Below, one piece after another: positions 21,838 to 32,819 of a stretch of 64,000 nt of DNA. Positions within the stretch are counted from its first letter, which is position 1. Each line of letters opens with the position of its first letter. Source of the DNA: Cycas panzhihuaensis (lineage: Eukaryota; Cycadophyta); NCBI GenBank assembly GCA_023213395.1, contig CM041465.1:125309741-125373740 (forward strand), written 5' to 3'. Below the pieces are notes generated by a model. The model was given only the letters and a program-made list of their open reading frames with translations, had not been told where the DNA came from and did no database searches. The position numbers were made by a program, and so were the translations under genes.

Positions 21838-24100
21838 ATAGGGCCATTCTAGCATGGATTGACTGTATGTATGCTATGTGTTGCTTGCATTGCGGATAAT
21901 CGTGATTGTCTTGGCATCAACCTTACAATCCCACCAATGTGTAAAAACAAGAAAATACAAAAAAAGAAAAAAGAAAAATCAAGAAACACAAAAATAACCA
22001 TAATTTGTATTGATTCCTAAGCAAAAGCACAAGTGAAAAATGGAAAACGCCACAAGAATATTAAGAAGCATCATAGGTGAATTGATAGAAAAAACATTGA
22101 CATTGGTAAAGAAGGCAAAACTGTGACAAATTGATAAAAAATAAGCATATGTTCCTCCAAAATATGCTACCCATTCCAAAAAGTAGTGCTAATAGGAATA
22201 CACGACCCAACTTTTATAAAAGGAGCCTTTTATGAGGTGTGTTCTGCTACGTGTTCCTTTTGGGAATGCAATCAAGAAGGCACACAGATAAAAGCTCATC
22301 TGAAGCTTGTTTTTTTCTCATTTCAAGCAAAAAGATTTCCAAAACCATAGGCAACAAACCAAGATGAGACCCAAGCATTCCAACATCTATAAAGCCCAAA
22401 TTCACAATTGTTCCAGTAAACGTTCCATCCAGGAATGTATCAGCACTCATAGCAGGGTAACACTTAAAAACTTAAATTTTTCTTGCATTTTTCTCTATTT
22501 GATTTAAACGTGATTAGCATTGTTTCCACTCAGTCCACGTAGCAGGAAAAAAGAAGACAATAGAGTGCCAAGAAATCTATTTGTTGAAGTTGACAAAAGA
22601 ACTTGAAAGATTTCCTAATTCCTTCAAAAATTGGTTGAAGCAAGTTGGATGGGGGAATATATCCACACGACACCCTTATATCAGGATCCTAAGTTGATCA
22701 AAGAAATCTTGGTGGCAATAAAACAAAACATGGGCCAAGTGCAATTAACTGCCAAGGTGATATAGACATTAGCATGGTTATCAATTGAGGGAGAACTCCC
22801 AACTTCTACCAAACATTCCGAAGTGGAGAGGGAAACACAAGCCAAAGAGTTGTGTGTGTAGAACACACAAATATTTTTAGGTGGCAATCGTATGCCAAAT
22901 TCAAGGATGATTGATTACAATGGGTGGCAAAAGTTATTGTCACCAAACTTCTATGGAAAAAGAAACATACATACATTCCAAGTTGGACGATGCCAATGTT
23001 ACCATAAATCTAAGATGGAGAAAGACTAAATTGGTGTGAGTTCTTGGCGACCAACATGTAGTAGCAGTTTAAAGACATACAAACTCACCCCTTTGAACAA
23101 TCATCCCTTCTATTAGTAATATTATTGCATCAATGTCTAGAAGCAAAGCCACCCCAAGTGGCCATATGGCAAGGGGAGCCATTGGTCAAATAATGGGTGA
23201 AAGCATTTCCAACCAACACCCAAAACATGGAGACTAGAAGATTGGTAAAGAGGGAAATGTTTAGGATCATCACCTAGCTACAACAAACACCAGGTAGCCC
23301 AATCCATCTTAAAATCCAAACAAGTCATCGAGAAGAGAGTAAAACAACTACAAGATCGAATCGAAAGGGATGAAGTGAATCCCGAACCCTCACTAGAGGA
23401 ATAGGAACTAACAGAGGAAGAATTTCCCCCCACCAAGGAACCAAGTCAAGCATCTTCCCATCAACAAGCTCTAGTCGAAAAGAAAGGGAAACAAATCATT
23501 CAATTAGTGGAGGAATTCGAATAAGGATACAAACCAGAAATCGTTACTTTGCACAAGAAGTTGAGAGAAAAAAATGCCATCAGTGCCACCCTAACACAAA
23601 TAAACAAAGATTTACTCAAAGCCAATGAAACTAGTGGAGGATAGGATCCAGGACTATAAGGCCAACCCTAATAACAAAGCAAGAGAGGAGAAATACAAAA
23701 TTTTGAGGATGAGATAGCATCAAAATTTAGAATTTCTTCAAGCAAGGATGCCCGACCACTTTTTGTTGACCTGAAATAGATGTCAAGGTCAAATCATGAC
23801 TAGTCACACTTACAACAATGGAAAACATGCTAATTAGTGTTTAACAGGTTGAGATTCATGTAAAACAGGACCCAACATCTACCCAGTACAATCAAAGGTG
23901 TGAAAAAATCCTGAAAAAGGTTAGTGATATGCTCTTGGGGAATGCACAATAGTATGTGTTCCAGATGGAAATGGGAACAGGAACAAGACTGCATACAGGA
24001 ATGTATCTAGGAATGCAAAATTGTATGAGCCCAAATTCAAGAATTACATCCCAGACTAGAAGACATCAACCTTCTTAATGTTTCAATACGCTCATACAGC
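21838..24100 (+). other. long 3' region after G2 integrase, decayed
   Basis: About 2.2 kb separates the integrase from the LTR-like sequence at 24140. It shares the word TATGTTCCTC(C/A)AAAATA with the 3' region of the copy at 40620-41265. One frame at about 23300-23640 is fairly open and charged (KSKQVIEKRVKQLQDRIERDE, then LHKKLREKNAIS), suggesting a coiled coil. Tat and Athila elements often carry extra genes here. I cannot assign a domain. Confidence 0.4.
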
Positions 24101-24139
24101 TGTTGTGATTACAATTGATTAATGATTTAAGTATAATCA

Positions 24140-24600
24140 TAATGAAAAGGTGCTTTGTTAAAAAAAGGAATGGTTCTGACCATAAGTCACAACCATTCCC
24201 CAAAAGGCATGGAAATTGGCATTTATCAGTCATTTTTCCACCATTTTGGTCAAGGGTCAAGTTCAATAACCAAGTGTCATCTTTCCTAGTGTCATGGACC
24301 GATATGGTCATTTTCCAATGATGTGAAGACATTGTACAAAGTGATGTTGCTTAATTAAATCAAAATTACATGTAAAACATTATGCAATCTTCTGATGTGT
24401 TTCTTTGATGAGTATGATGGTGATGATATGAGATCGTTAAGATGTCATAGTAATCATACATGGAATGGCTATGATAATAAGTGGATGTTATGATGTTATT
24501 ATGATTATGTGGATACATTTATGAGTATGTGTGCATGGTTCTAATTGTGAATGAATGATCATTATGTTGAGAACATTCCTAAGAAGACTGCACAGAAGGG
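24140..24600 (+). repeat. LTR-like sequence of G2 type, inverted relative to 20560-21170
   Basis: The plus strand matches the reverse complement of 20860-21160, including the palindrome at 24167-24199, the words CCACCATTTTGG and TGGTCATTTTC, and GACATTGTACAAAGTGAT. It would be the 3' LTR of copy 3. Beyond about 24400 alignment by eye fails. Confidence 0.5.
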
Positions 24601-24639
24601 GCTTTTGACTATAAGTAACTAGCGACCAAGAGTAAATCA

Positions 24640-25277
24640 GCAAAGGATCCACTCATTTAGAAGGCATTAACTATGAGGAGAGTGTTGCTCCCATGGAAAA
24701 TTTGATCACAATGCGTACCATGATTACCCTAGGTACTTTGTTCAGATGGAATATCTATCAGATGGATGTCAAAAGTGCCTTTTTGAATGGAGATTTTAAA
24801 AAAGAGATCTATATGGAACAACCCCTTAAATTCATCAATCATAAGAAAGCTTTGTATGGCTTAAAACAAGCCCCCAGAGCATGGTACAACAAGTTAGACC
24901 AATACCTAAAAAAATATAATTTCATAAAAGTGAATCTAATTCAAGCCTTTACATAAAGACTAGTAATATTGCTTTCCTCACCATCATAGTTGTTTATGTA
25001 AATGGTCTACTTGTTATAGGAAATAATAATATAGGCATCGAGCTTTTGGAAGAAAATCTAATGAAAACATTTAAGATGACAGATATGGGAATGCTACAAT
25101 ATTACTTGAAAGTGGAAGTAAAGCAAGAAAAAGGCAAAAATTTCTTAGCTCAAGCCAAGTATACAAAGGAACTATTGATCAAACTCAAAATGGCCAATTG
25201 CAAACCTGTTACAACTCCCATGGGAACCGAATGTAAGCTAACTATAGAAGATCGAAGCCATTTGGTTGATGAAACAT
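24640..25277 (+). pseudogene. pol: Ty1/copia reverse transcriptase fragment
   Basis: The plus strand shows YQMDVKSAFLNGDFKKEIYMEQP, ALYGLKQAPRAWYNKLDQYL and, after a break, TDMGMLQYYLKVEV and CKPVTTPMGTECKL, all typical of copia reverse transcriptase. The active-site YVDD position near 25005 is VYVNG, so it is inactive. The fragment starts about 24640 and is cut at 25277 by a chromovirus-type LTR. Nothing of gag, protease, integrase or RNase H remains beside it. Confidence 0.85.
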
Positions 25278-25784
25278 TGTAGCATTCCCAAAAAAATAAA
25301 GGAGGAAGTCGGTTTTATAAGAGGGATTTATTATGGTGAAGTTGGTTTTTAGAATTAAAAGAAGAATCATTTATTTTGTTTTATTATGAAGTCAATTTTT
25401 TTGGAGGGAAAAATAATAGATTGGTTTTGAAGGCTATAAATAGAGCAACCTCCCTCATTTGTAAGTCAATGTTGGAGAATTTTTGTTATGGTTGGTATAA
25501 TGGCCTTGTGCCATTAGGGCCTCGTGATTGTTGAAGGATTGCACCCGCCTCAAAGAGGGTTGCTACTATTGAGTTTTTGTACCAGGTTCTATTATAAATT
25601 TATGATCATTTTCTACTATTATCTATCCATGCTTGGATGTTATACTGCATAGGCCCATTGAATAATATTTTATGAGCACATACTACTGTAAATATATGGT
25701 ATCTGTTGTGAACTTTTGTGAATATTGTCGTTATCTGTTGGAAATTTGTTTCTTGCTTGTTGTTCATCCAAAGGGCCTGCTACA
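25278..25784 (+). repeat. chromovirus-type LTR inserted in the copia fragment
   Basis: It starts TGTAGCATTCCC and ends GCTACA, followed by a primer site. It has the CAAAGAGGG box near 25550 and resembles the LTRs at 53073 and 56563. Confidence 0.8.
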
Positions 25785-25786
25785 AT

Positions 25787-25798
25787 TGGTATTAGAGC
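25787..25798 (+). other. primer binding site, slightly changed
   Basis: TGGTATTAGAGC directly follows the LTR, one base different from the perfect site. Confidence 0.8.
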
Positions 25799-26320
25799 CG
25801 GTGATTGATTCTGTTACCAACCATTGAGGCCACTGAGCGATAAAGAGTATTACCAGGCCTTAATGATTCATTGCCTTGTGAAGGTTTGTCCTACATCCTA
25901 GTCCATACGATTATGGATAGAGACAACATACTCTCCTTGCAGAGACCCATAGAGGCAAGCCATGTAGTGGTCAAGCACAGACCCTGATTTGAATCACTCG
26001 GGCAATTGAACGATATCGAGGTAGAGGCAACATATCCCTGGGAAGGGGCAACTTGACCATCGTGGGTGCAAGTATGTGCAAACGAACGAGGATACAACTC
26101 CGAAGGCGAGCGAGTGATTCGTAAAAATAATCTGAACGGCGACGGAAGTCAATTACCAATACAATACAAGAAAAACAACGAGCAAATTCCATCGTGAGCA
26201 CGTGATTCCAATCGAAAACTACAAACCTAAAGAGCTAGAACAAACTATCGATCTTCATTGAGTTGGATCAACTGCAATTCTGGATCATCTAATCGACAAA
26301 CTAGAGTAATTCTCAAACTA
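25799..26320 (+). other. leader of a truncated plus-strand element
   Basis: Arg-rich short frames occur (for example RAIERYRGRGNISLGRGN near 26000) but no known domain. The sequence meets the minus-strand G2 integrase near 26320, so the element is cut off here. Confidence 0.35.
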
Positions 26321-26325
26321 GGTAT

Positions 26326-27030
26326 CTAAAATTCAATTGGGAGTATAGCTTCAATACAATATACTAGCTTAAATGGGTTGTATCCTGTGGCGTGCTTGTA
26401 GGTAGTGCAAAATGGCCATAAAACTGATGGTAGCTTTTCTGCCCAATCGGATCTCCCGATGTTGCATACTTTTCGTAAGTAGTTCTCCAATATCTTATTT
26501 GAACTTTCTGCTTGTCCATTCACACGCGGATAATATGGCGTGGATTTATGATGTGTAATCATAAAAGTTTCCATAAGTTGTTTTATTACTTCATTGAGGA
26601 AATGAGCTCCTTGGTTGCTAATCAACTTAATGGGGCATCCAAATCTGGTAATAATTGCTTCATAAAGGAATCTGACTGTGCTAATTGAATCAACTTTCCT
26701 TAATGGCCAGGCCTCTACCCATTTTGTTGCATAGTTAGTTGCTACTAGGATGTGACGTGCTTGGGTTCGTCTGGCTGCTGGTTTGATAGGTCCGAGAAAA
26801 TCAAGGCCCCATTTTTCAAATGGTGCCAATGGAAGAATTGGATTTAGGGGATTGAAGTCTTTTTCATCGAGCTTTCCCACTCTTTGACAATAGTCACATC
26901 TTTTTATCCAGCTTTTACGTCCTCGAACATGGTTGGACACCAAAAACCTGCGGTTAAGAATTTTCGTTGTGTATTCTTTGTTCCTGCGTGTCCTCCAGCC
27001 ACACCCTCGTGAGCTTGAGATATTACTTGA
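26326..27030 (-). pseudogene. pol: G2 integrase, copy 4
   Basis: The minus strand encodes the zinc-binding part (AHEGVAGGHAG near 27000, then CDYCQRVGK) and the catalytic core. The frame 26326-26943 is open for 205 residues. It shows WGLDFLGPIKP, then LISNQGAHFLNEVI, where the second catalytic aspartate is asparagine, and NGQAESSNKILENYL with the glutamate kept. The C-terminal domain stops abruptly after EAILPIEF near 26326, so the 3' end of the element is lost. Confidence 0.88.
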
Positions 27031-27229
27031 TTTATTTCATGCAGACAAATGCATCGTCATAGGATATCATCGAGTCCTAACTGATATAATTCTTCCCCGA
27101 TTAATTGGTAGGGTTCTGCTTTTCGTACCAAATTCCGTTTTTGTGTCTTGTCCATAGTTGGTGGACACTATCTCATAACCAAGAATTCTGTTATATCTTG
27201 ATACCATTCCACAGGGACGGATTCTATGC

Positions 27230-28700
27230 TAAAAAGTGTTGCATCTGGAAAATCGTCTAGAATTCCCACAGCTTTTTCACCATTATGAATTCTAGAGAGT
27301 TGATTGGGAATGTATGGGCTTTTCCAGGTTTCACCACAATCCGAAAGGTAAACTCTTGGAATAACATTAACCAACGACTGATTTGTCCTCTTAATATTGG
27401 TTTATTTACTAAATACATGAGCGCTTGATGGTCCACATAGAATATAAAAGGGTTTGCAAGCAAGTAATGGCGGAATTTTTGTAGTGTATAAACCATCCCG
27501 AGTCCTTCTCTTTCTGTTGTTGTATAATTTTGCTCGGCTTTAGTTAATTTTTTACTAGTAAAGTATATAGGTCAGTCTAGACCCTTATCTCCTGGTTATG
27601 CCAGAACACACCTAATGGCGTACTAAGAAGCATCTACGTCCACATGGAATATTTTATTCCAATCAAGAAAACGTAGTACTGGAGCTGATGCTATGCCGCG
27701 TTTTAGGGTTTCAAAGGACTTTGGTTGTTCTGGCCCCCATTGCCATTCTATTTCTTTCTTTAGAAGATCTTCCAATGGTCCTGCTATTTGTGCATATCCT
27801 TTTACAAATTTCTGATAATATCTTGTTAATCCCAGAAATCCTTTCAATTGTTTTTTATTCTGGGGTTGAGGAAAATGCAATATAGTTGCGACCTTAATAG
27901 GAACGATCATTAATCCTTGCTTGCTTACCACATGGCCGAGGAGGTTTCCAAAGGGTACCAAAAATGTACATTTTTCTGGATTTAAACATAATTGATTTTC
28001 TCTATAGGTTTGCAACATTGTTCTTAGATTCTCCATATGATTTTTCATCACTCCATATAAGGTCCAGTTGTCCAGAAAGACTGCTACTGTTTTCCCAAAT
28101 AACTTTTTGAATATATTTAATACAATGCATTGGAAAGTTGTTGGGGCATTTGTAAGGCCAAAGGGCATCATACGGTATGCATATGTTCCCCATTCAGTTA
28201 TGAACGTGGTTTTATGCTGATCTTCTGGGGTAATACTTACCTAGTTGTACCCGCTAAATCCATCCGTAAAAGAGTAAACCTCTTTCCCTTCTATAGTTTC
28301 TAAAATCTCTTCTGTAAAGGGAATGGGAAAAGGATCCTTTTTAGTAACTTTATTTAAGTGTCGGTAGTCTACACAAACTCGAATTTTTCCGTTCTTCTTC
28401 GGTACAACCACAACAAGGCTAACTCAATCACTGTATTCAATCTCGTATATGTACCCTACATCCAACATTTTGTCTAATTCTGCTTTTACTTTCTTTTTGT
28501 ATCACGGATTCATTCTATAAGGCCTTTGCTTCACCGGTTTTGCTCCTTCAATGAGATCTATGTGGTGCATCCCGATTTCAAGAGGGATTCCCTTCAAGTC
28601 TTTATAAGACCAAGCAAAAACATCTTGATATTCGTCAAATAATGCTTGGGCTTCTGCCACTGTCTTTTCATCCCAATAATTGCCAATCGTAATGTTTTTA
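27230..28700 (-). pseudogene. pol: G2 reverse transcriptase and RNase H, copy 4
   Basis: Reading from 28700 leftwards: FDEYQDVFAWSYKDLKGIP, then GAKPVKQRPYRMNP, VVVPKKNGKIRVCVDYRHLN, MMPFGLTNAPTTFQ, and the active-site motif FLDNWTLYG, where FLDD is expected (the plus-strand copy at 38590 has FLDD). NLLGHVVSKQG and LKGFLGLTRYYQKF follow. RNase H covers about 27250-27650, with FHVDVDAS, YTTTEREGLGMVY and YVDHQALMYLVNKP. Stops are few and the frame 27623-28171 is open for 182 residues. Confidence 0.9.
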
Positions 28701-28959
28701 GGGTTTGCATCAGTCCCAAGGTTATTTGAGTTGTTTTGAGTTTTGCTTGTTGCTTCTCTTCTTCTTCTGAATAAGCAGATGTATTCTCTATCTCTGTTTG
28801 TTCATATCTTAGTTCTGTATATTCGGTGGGTAAGTGTTTGGCTTCCTTCTCTTCATAATCGTTGTCCTTTGTGTCACTAATGTTTTCAATTGACATTAAA
28901 TTCTTCTCTACTTTCCCACCTATATCCCTTATGTTTTTTAATAGTTTATTGATGGTTTG

Positions 28960-29760
28960 GTTGACAGACAAGTAGGAAAAAGCCTGGACAAATGAATGCC
29001 CAATCTCCTCCCATGTTACTTGCCAGAGTTGTTCCTATTTTAGGAACCATTTTCTTGCTAGGGTTCCTAGGGTGTGGATAAAAAGATGGGCCCAATGTGA
29101 CTTGGGAATGCTCCATTGTTTCCATAATCTTTTACATCTTAGAAGGTGCTTATTTGAACATTCCTCTATTAAAAAACCTGAAATAATCAAGTGTTGAGGT
29201 ACATCAAACCTTAACCTAAAGGCTGATTGTAGGTTTTCCCAAGTCTATAGGTTATGATGATGAGCTATGTCCCACCACCAAGCGTTTTCCTTAAGGGATA
29301 TTACGAAATCAAGTACCCATTATTGTTTATTTATGATCTTGTGTTGTAACCAATGTTCCATACATTGGATTAAGTGTTTTGTACCTTCCATCCTCTTTCT
29401 TGAGAACGTAGGTATTTGGTTTTGCCCAACAGACTTATCTTCTGATATAAATTCTATGGGATGATCCTTATTTGTAATTTTTTGTAAGCTATTCTCTATG
29501 CTGGGAAGATTTGTTGGAAGAGAATTGGATGAGTTTAAGGGAAACTTCTGATTGGAAGTAGAATGTTCCATCTCGACCCATTGGGCTTCGGTGGAAGGTT
29601 TTGGAGGGATACCCCTAGAGTCGAAAGGAAAATTGGCCAGATCTCCCAATTCGCTTATGGGGCTGAAGAGTGGGGTTATGGGAGCAAGGGAGGAATGGAG
29701 GAATGGAGAGGAGAATGAGAGGTTGTGATTAGATGTACGTGGACTTTATGTTTTATTTGA
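28960..29760 (-). pseudogene. G2 copy 4: second gag-like domain between protease and RT
   Basis: The minus strand has an open part (29320-29649: PPKPSTEAQWVEMEHS and GTKHLIQCMEHWLQHKI) and continues with WVLDFVISLKENAWWWDIAHH, TWENLQSAFRLRFD and HTLGTLARKWFLK. Next come WQVTWEEIGHSFVQAF and FSYLSVNQTINKLL. The W-x-F pattern is that of a retrotransposon capsid. Matching words occur at 13370-13800 in the plus-strand copy. The true gag of this element is at 31331-32455, so this is an additional domain. Two or three stops interrupt it. Confidence 0.65.
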
Positions 29761-30002
29761 AATTCAACTCTAACTATATTATGTTTTAATCATTTTTCAT
29801 AATTTTCAGCACATATATAATCCAAATTATTATTATTTAGTTTATTGTCAATTGAAGCATATTTGGACAAAAAATTACAACGAAAGGAATAGGGTTGCAT
29901 TTCATATGCATCGTCCATCCAATATTGAATCATATGGTTGGTTTCATTCTCATCAGATGATGCTTCGGATGGTAATTCCCCATATACATTTGGTTCATAC
30001 TC

Positions 30003-31330
30003 CTAGGCATTGTTCATGTGGCTAGTCTCCTCTGTCGTGTGGTATAGATTAGCTTCATCGAATGTAGAAGAAGTTTCTTGAGTGGCAATTGTTGTACTGG
30101 ATGTTATATCTGGAATGACTTCTACCGTATATTTCCCTTTTGCCAACATAGGGAGGACAACTTTGTTTCCCCCATCCGTGAGGGTAAATGTTACATCCTT
30201 CCAGCTTTGTAAGCACTCGGTTTGATATAACCACAGTCTCCCTAGTAGTGTTGGATAGGTAACCATGTCTTTCACAATGTCCATGATCGTAAAATCAATT
30301 GGAACGATGATACTGGCCACATTCACTTGGATATTTTCTAGTCGCCCTACTAGTTTGACTAATAGTTTGTTAGCCAATTTTAATGAATAGTTAGTTGATG
30401 CTAATCGAGGGCTCCCAAGTTTTTTCCATGTTTGGGTTGGTAGGACATTCACTGCTGCTCCTCCATCCATGATGACATTCTTGAGATTAATTCCAAAAAT
30501 GCCAATATCCACTGAGGGATCCAAATCACAAGATGGTTTGATTTTATTCAAACTTCTGTAAGCTTTCTTTGGGTGTATTTTCTCTTCTTTGATCCATTCG
30601 ATGACCTTCCCTAATGGGATGGTTAAATTTAGTTGATTCACCAGATCTTCCATTAGTAATAACTTTTGTAGGAATCCTTCCATTTTAGGGTTCCCTCTTG
30701 GGTTTTCTTGCATAGTTGGTTCCTGTATTTTCTTGTTCTTTCTTCTGTATACTTGTTTAACTTCTGGCCTCCCTAGGGGTAACGATTTGAGTCCTTCTTC
30801 CTGTGCGGCTTCTTCTAATGCTTTCTTCACAATGGCAAAGTGATCAATTTCTATCTTAGGGTTAGGATAATCATCTTCGTTTCTTCGATTCTGTAAGTTA
30901 ACATTTTTTGGAAATTCGGGTATGATTGTTACTCTATTTAAGGCCTTGCCCTTGCCCTTGCATTCTTCAATAGTATGAGTGCTTGGACCACAATTCTTGC
31001 ACAAGTATGGGCACTCTTTCTGAATCTTTGTTATTGGACAATCTGACTTCCAGTGTCCATACTCCAAACATATCAAACATCTGCCCAGTAGAGGTATTTT
31101 CCTTGGGTTTTTTGGTTGGGTTCGGGTTGTGTATATTGTACGAGTGTTCATATTGTTTCTTCCTTGCCCTCTCCCCCGGGTGTTGGAACCTCTAGTGTTA
31201 AAATAACAATCAGGTGTGTTGTGTGTTCCTTGGTCGCAGATATGGCACCAAGCGTTTTGTTTTCGATTCCTTGCATTACATTAACATTCCTTGGTGCTAT
31301 GGGTGCTTTCTTCACAAATACAGCACCATT
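30003..31330 (-). pseudogene. G2 copy 4: four zinc knuckles and aspartic protease
   Basis: From 31330 leftwards come four CX2CX4HX4C motifs: WCCICEESTHSTKEC, WCHICDQGTHNTPDC, CLICLEYGHWKSDC and CKNCGPSTHTIEEC. The last two begin the 382-residue open frame 30003-31151. Its middle has a helical region (MEGFLQKLLLMEDLVNQL) and the protease core VIMDGGAAVNVLPTQTW near 30460, followed by LLGRLWLYQTECLQSWKDV and FTLTDGGNK. Nucleocapsid would bind RNA and protease would process the polyprotein. This is the best preserved copy of the region. Confidence 0.85.
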
Positions 31331-32455
31331 TTTCTATCAGAGGTTCTTTTCCTCGATGTGTTTCGGAATATTCCCTAGAATTGTCTTACTGTAATTTTAG
31401 CTTGACTACTTCTTTCCTTAAGGCTTCTACCTCCGTGCTTTCTTCTGTTTTTGTCATTTGGAAGAGAGGTCTATTCAAATTCTAGGTTTTTAGCTCATTA
31501 ATCTCCTCTTGCAATCTCATCACAAAAGGGTCATATGCTATCCTCTTCGTGTCTATCTCTTTTTCGAAATCCAAAGCCAACTCCTGCGGATGCTTATATG
31601 ATTTCAATTAGTGGGATGCCATTGCATTCCTTAGCTTAATGTTTAATGAAAAAAGTGTGCATGCTTAAATCCGCAATTTTCTCATTGGTGGTCATAGCGG
31701 CAGCAATCATGTCTATTCTGTTGATATAGGTCAAAACTGACTCTCTGGGTTTCTATTGGATTTCTTTCAATGCTAATTCGATGATATCATTGTTTCTATA
31801 CTTTAGAAATCTTGTTTCAAACTCTTTTTTGATTTCACTCCATGATTTATTCTGGTCTAGTTGCTTGTACCATGCCAATGGTACGCCTCTTAGTGAGTAT
31901 GCGAATCTTTCTTTGATTTCATCCTCATTCGTAATCTTCTCAAGATTAATCAATCTTTGGAATAAATAGATATGTTCTGCAGCGTCGGTTGAGTCATCGA
32001 AGATGAGTTTCCCAAACTCCCCCCTATGATGCGCCATTGTAAACTTATCTTTCTCTTCTTTCTTAGGTGGAACTGTTATCTTTTCTTCGAAGAACTTCTT
32101 ATAGTCTCCTTGGTGGTGTTTCTTCCCTACTATTCTCCTTCCCGAACAAAGGATTGCGTATTAGTGATTTCAATTGAATTATCCCCGGTACTCCTGGTAT
32201 TTCTGCTGCTACCAAAGTTGTTATTATATATGACTGATCTCTATTTCCCTCTGGTGGATCTTCAAAAAGTTGTCTGATTAAGTGGTTTTCCCAATGTGCC
32301 TGGGGACCTTCCTCTGCCTTTTCCTCGTTACCACTCAGGTCCTTCGGAGTAGAGTTCAAGCTTTGTTCCGTTTCAGGATTATTAGTTTCTTCGTCCTCTT
32401 GTTTCATCTCCTTCCCTTCATTATAATATGTTCTTGGAGCAGGTGTGATTGACAT
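31331..32455 (-). pseudogene. gag: G2 copy 4: Gag leader and capsid
   Basis: The frame opens with MSITPAPRTYYNEG at 32455 and has the family words NEEKAEEGPQAHWENHLIRQLFE. The capsid follows at 31753-32037 with GEFGKLIFDDSTDAAEHIY, LFQRLINLEKITNEDEIK and ERFAYSLRGVPLAWYKQLD. A frameshift near 32040-32100 separates the two parts. The sequence upstream of the start codon is replaced by the remnant of a copia LTR at 32456. Confidence 0.82.
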
Positions 32456-32523
32456 GGGCTAAAGTGACAAAAACATTAATACACAAGGTCAAGACTTAAT
32501 GCATAGGAATGAAGGTTCTAACA
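32456..32523 (-). repeat. 3' LTR remnant (68 bp)
   Basis: The minus strand begins TGTTAGAACCTTCATTCC at 32523 and matches the first part of the 5' LTR at 37391 with a few changes. Homology stops at about 32456, where G2 gag begins. Confidence 0.85.
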
Positions 32524-32531
32524 CCCCCCTT
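32524..32531 (-). other. polypurine tract of the deleted copia element
   Basis: AAGGGGGG on the minus strand directly precedes TGTTAGAACC. Confidence 0.8.
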
Positions 32532-32699
32532 GAATGGATACAACATTAAGTCAAATGCCGATGCCGTTTCTGAAATGTTCAAACTTCTCTTCCCAAGTGG
32601 TGAAGATGTTGGTGTTGATCGGTCGGTTGAAATATCCCAGGAGGTTGATCCATATGTACCTCCTTTGTCGAATCACTGTTGACGCCGTGGACATTCATA

Positions 32700-32775
32700 T
32701 GAAACGATGGCCACTTGCATTGTGCAACTATTTGAGAAGATGACCACTTGCATTGTGCAACTGTTCAAGAAGATG
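32700..32775. repeat. short tandem duplication
   Basis: The word CACTTGCATTGTGCAACT occurs twice at about 34-base spacing, and flanking words such as GAAGATGGCCAC recur. It lies between the coding linker and the polypurine tract. Confidence 0.7.
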
Positions 32776-32819
32776 GCCACTTTTTGTCTGTACATGCCTC
32801 CTCAAAAGTGGAAGGCTCA

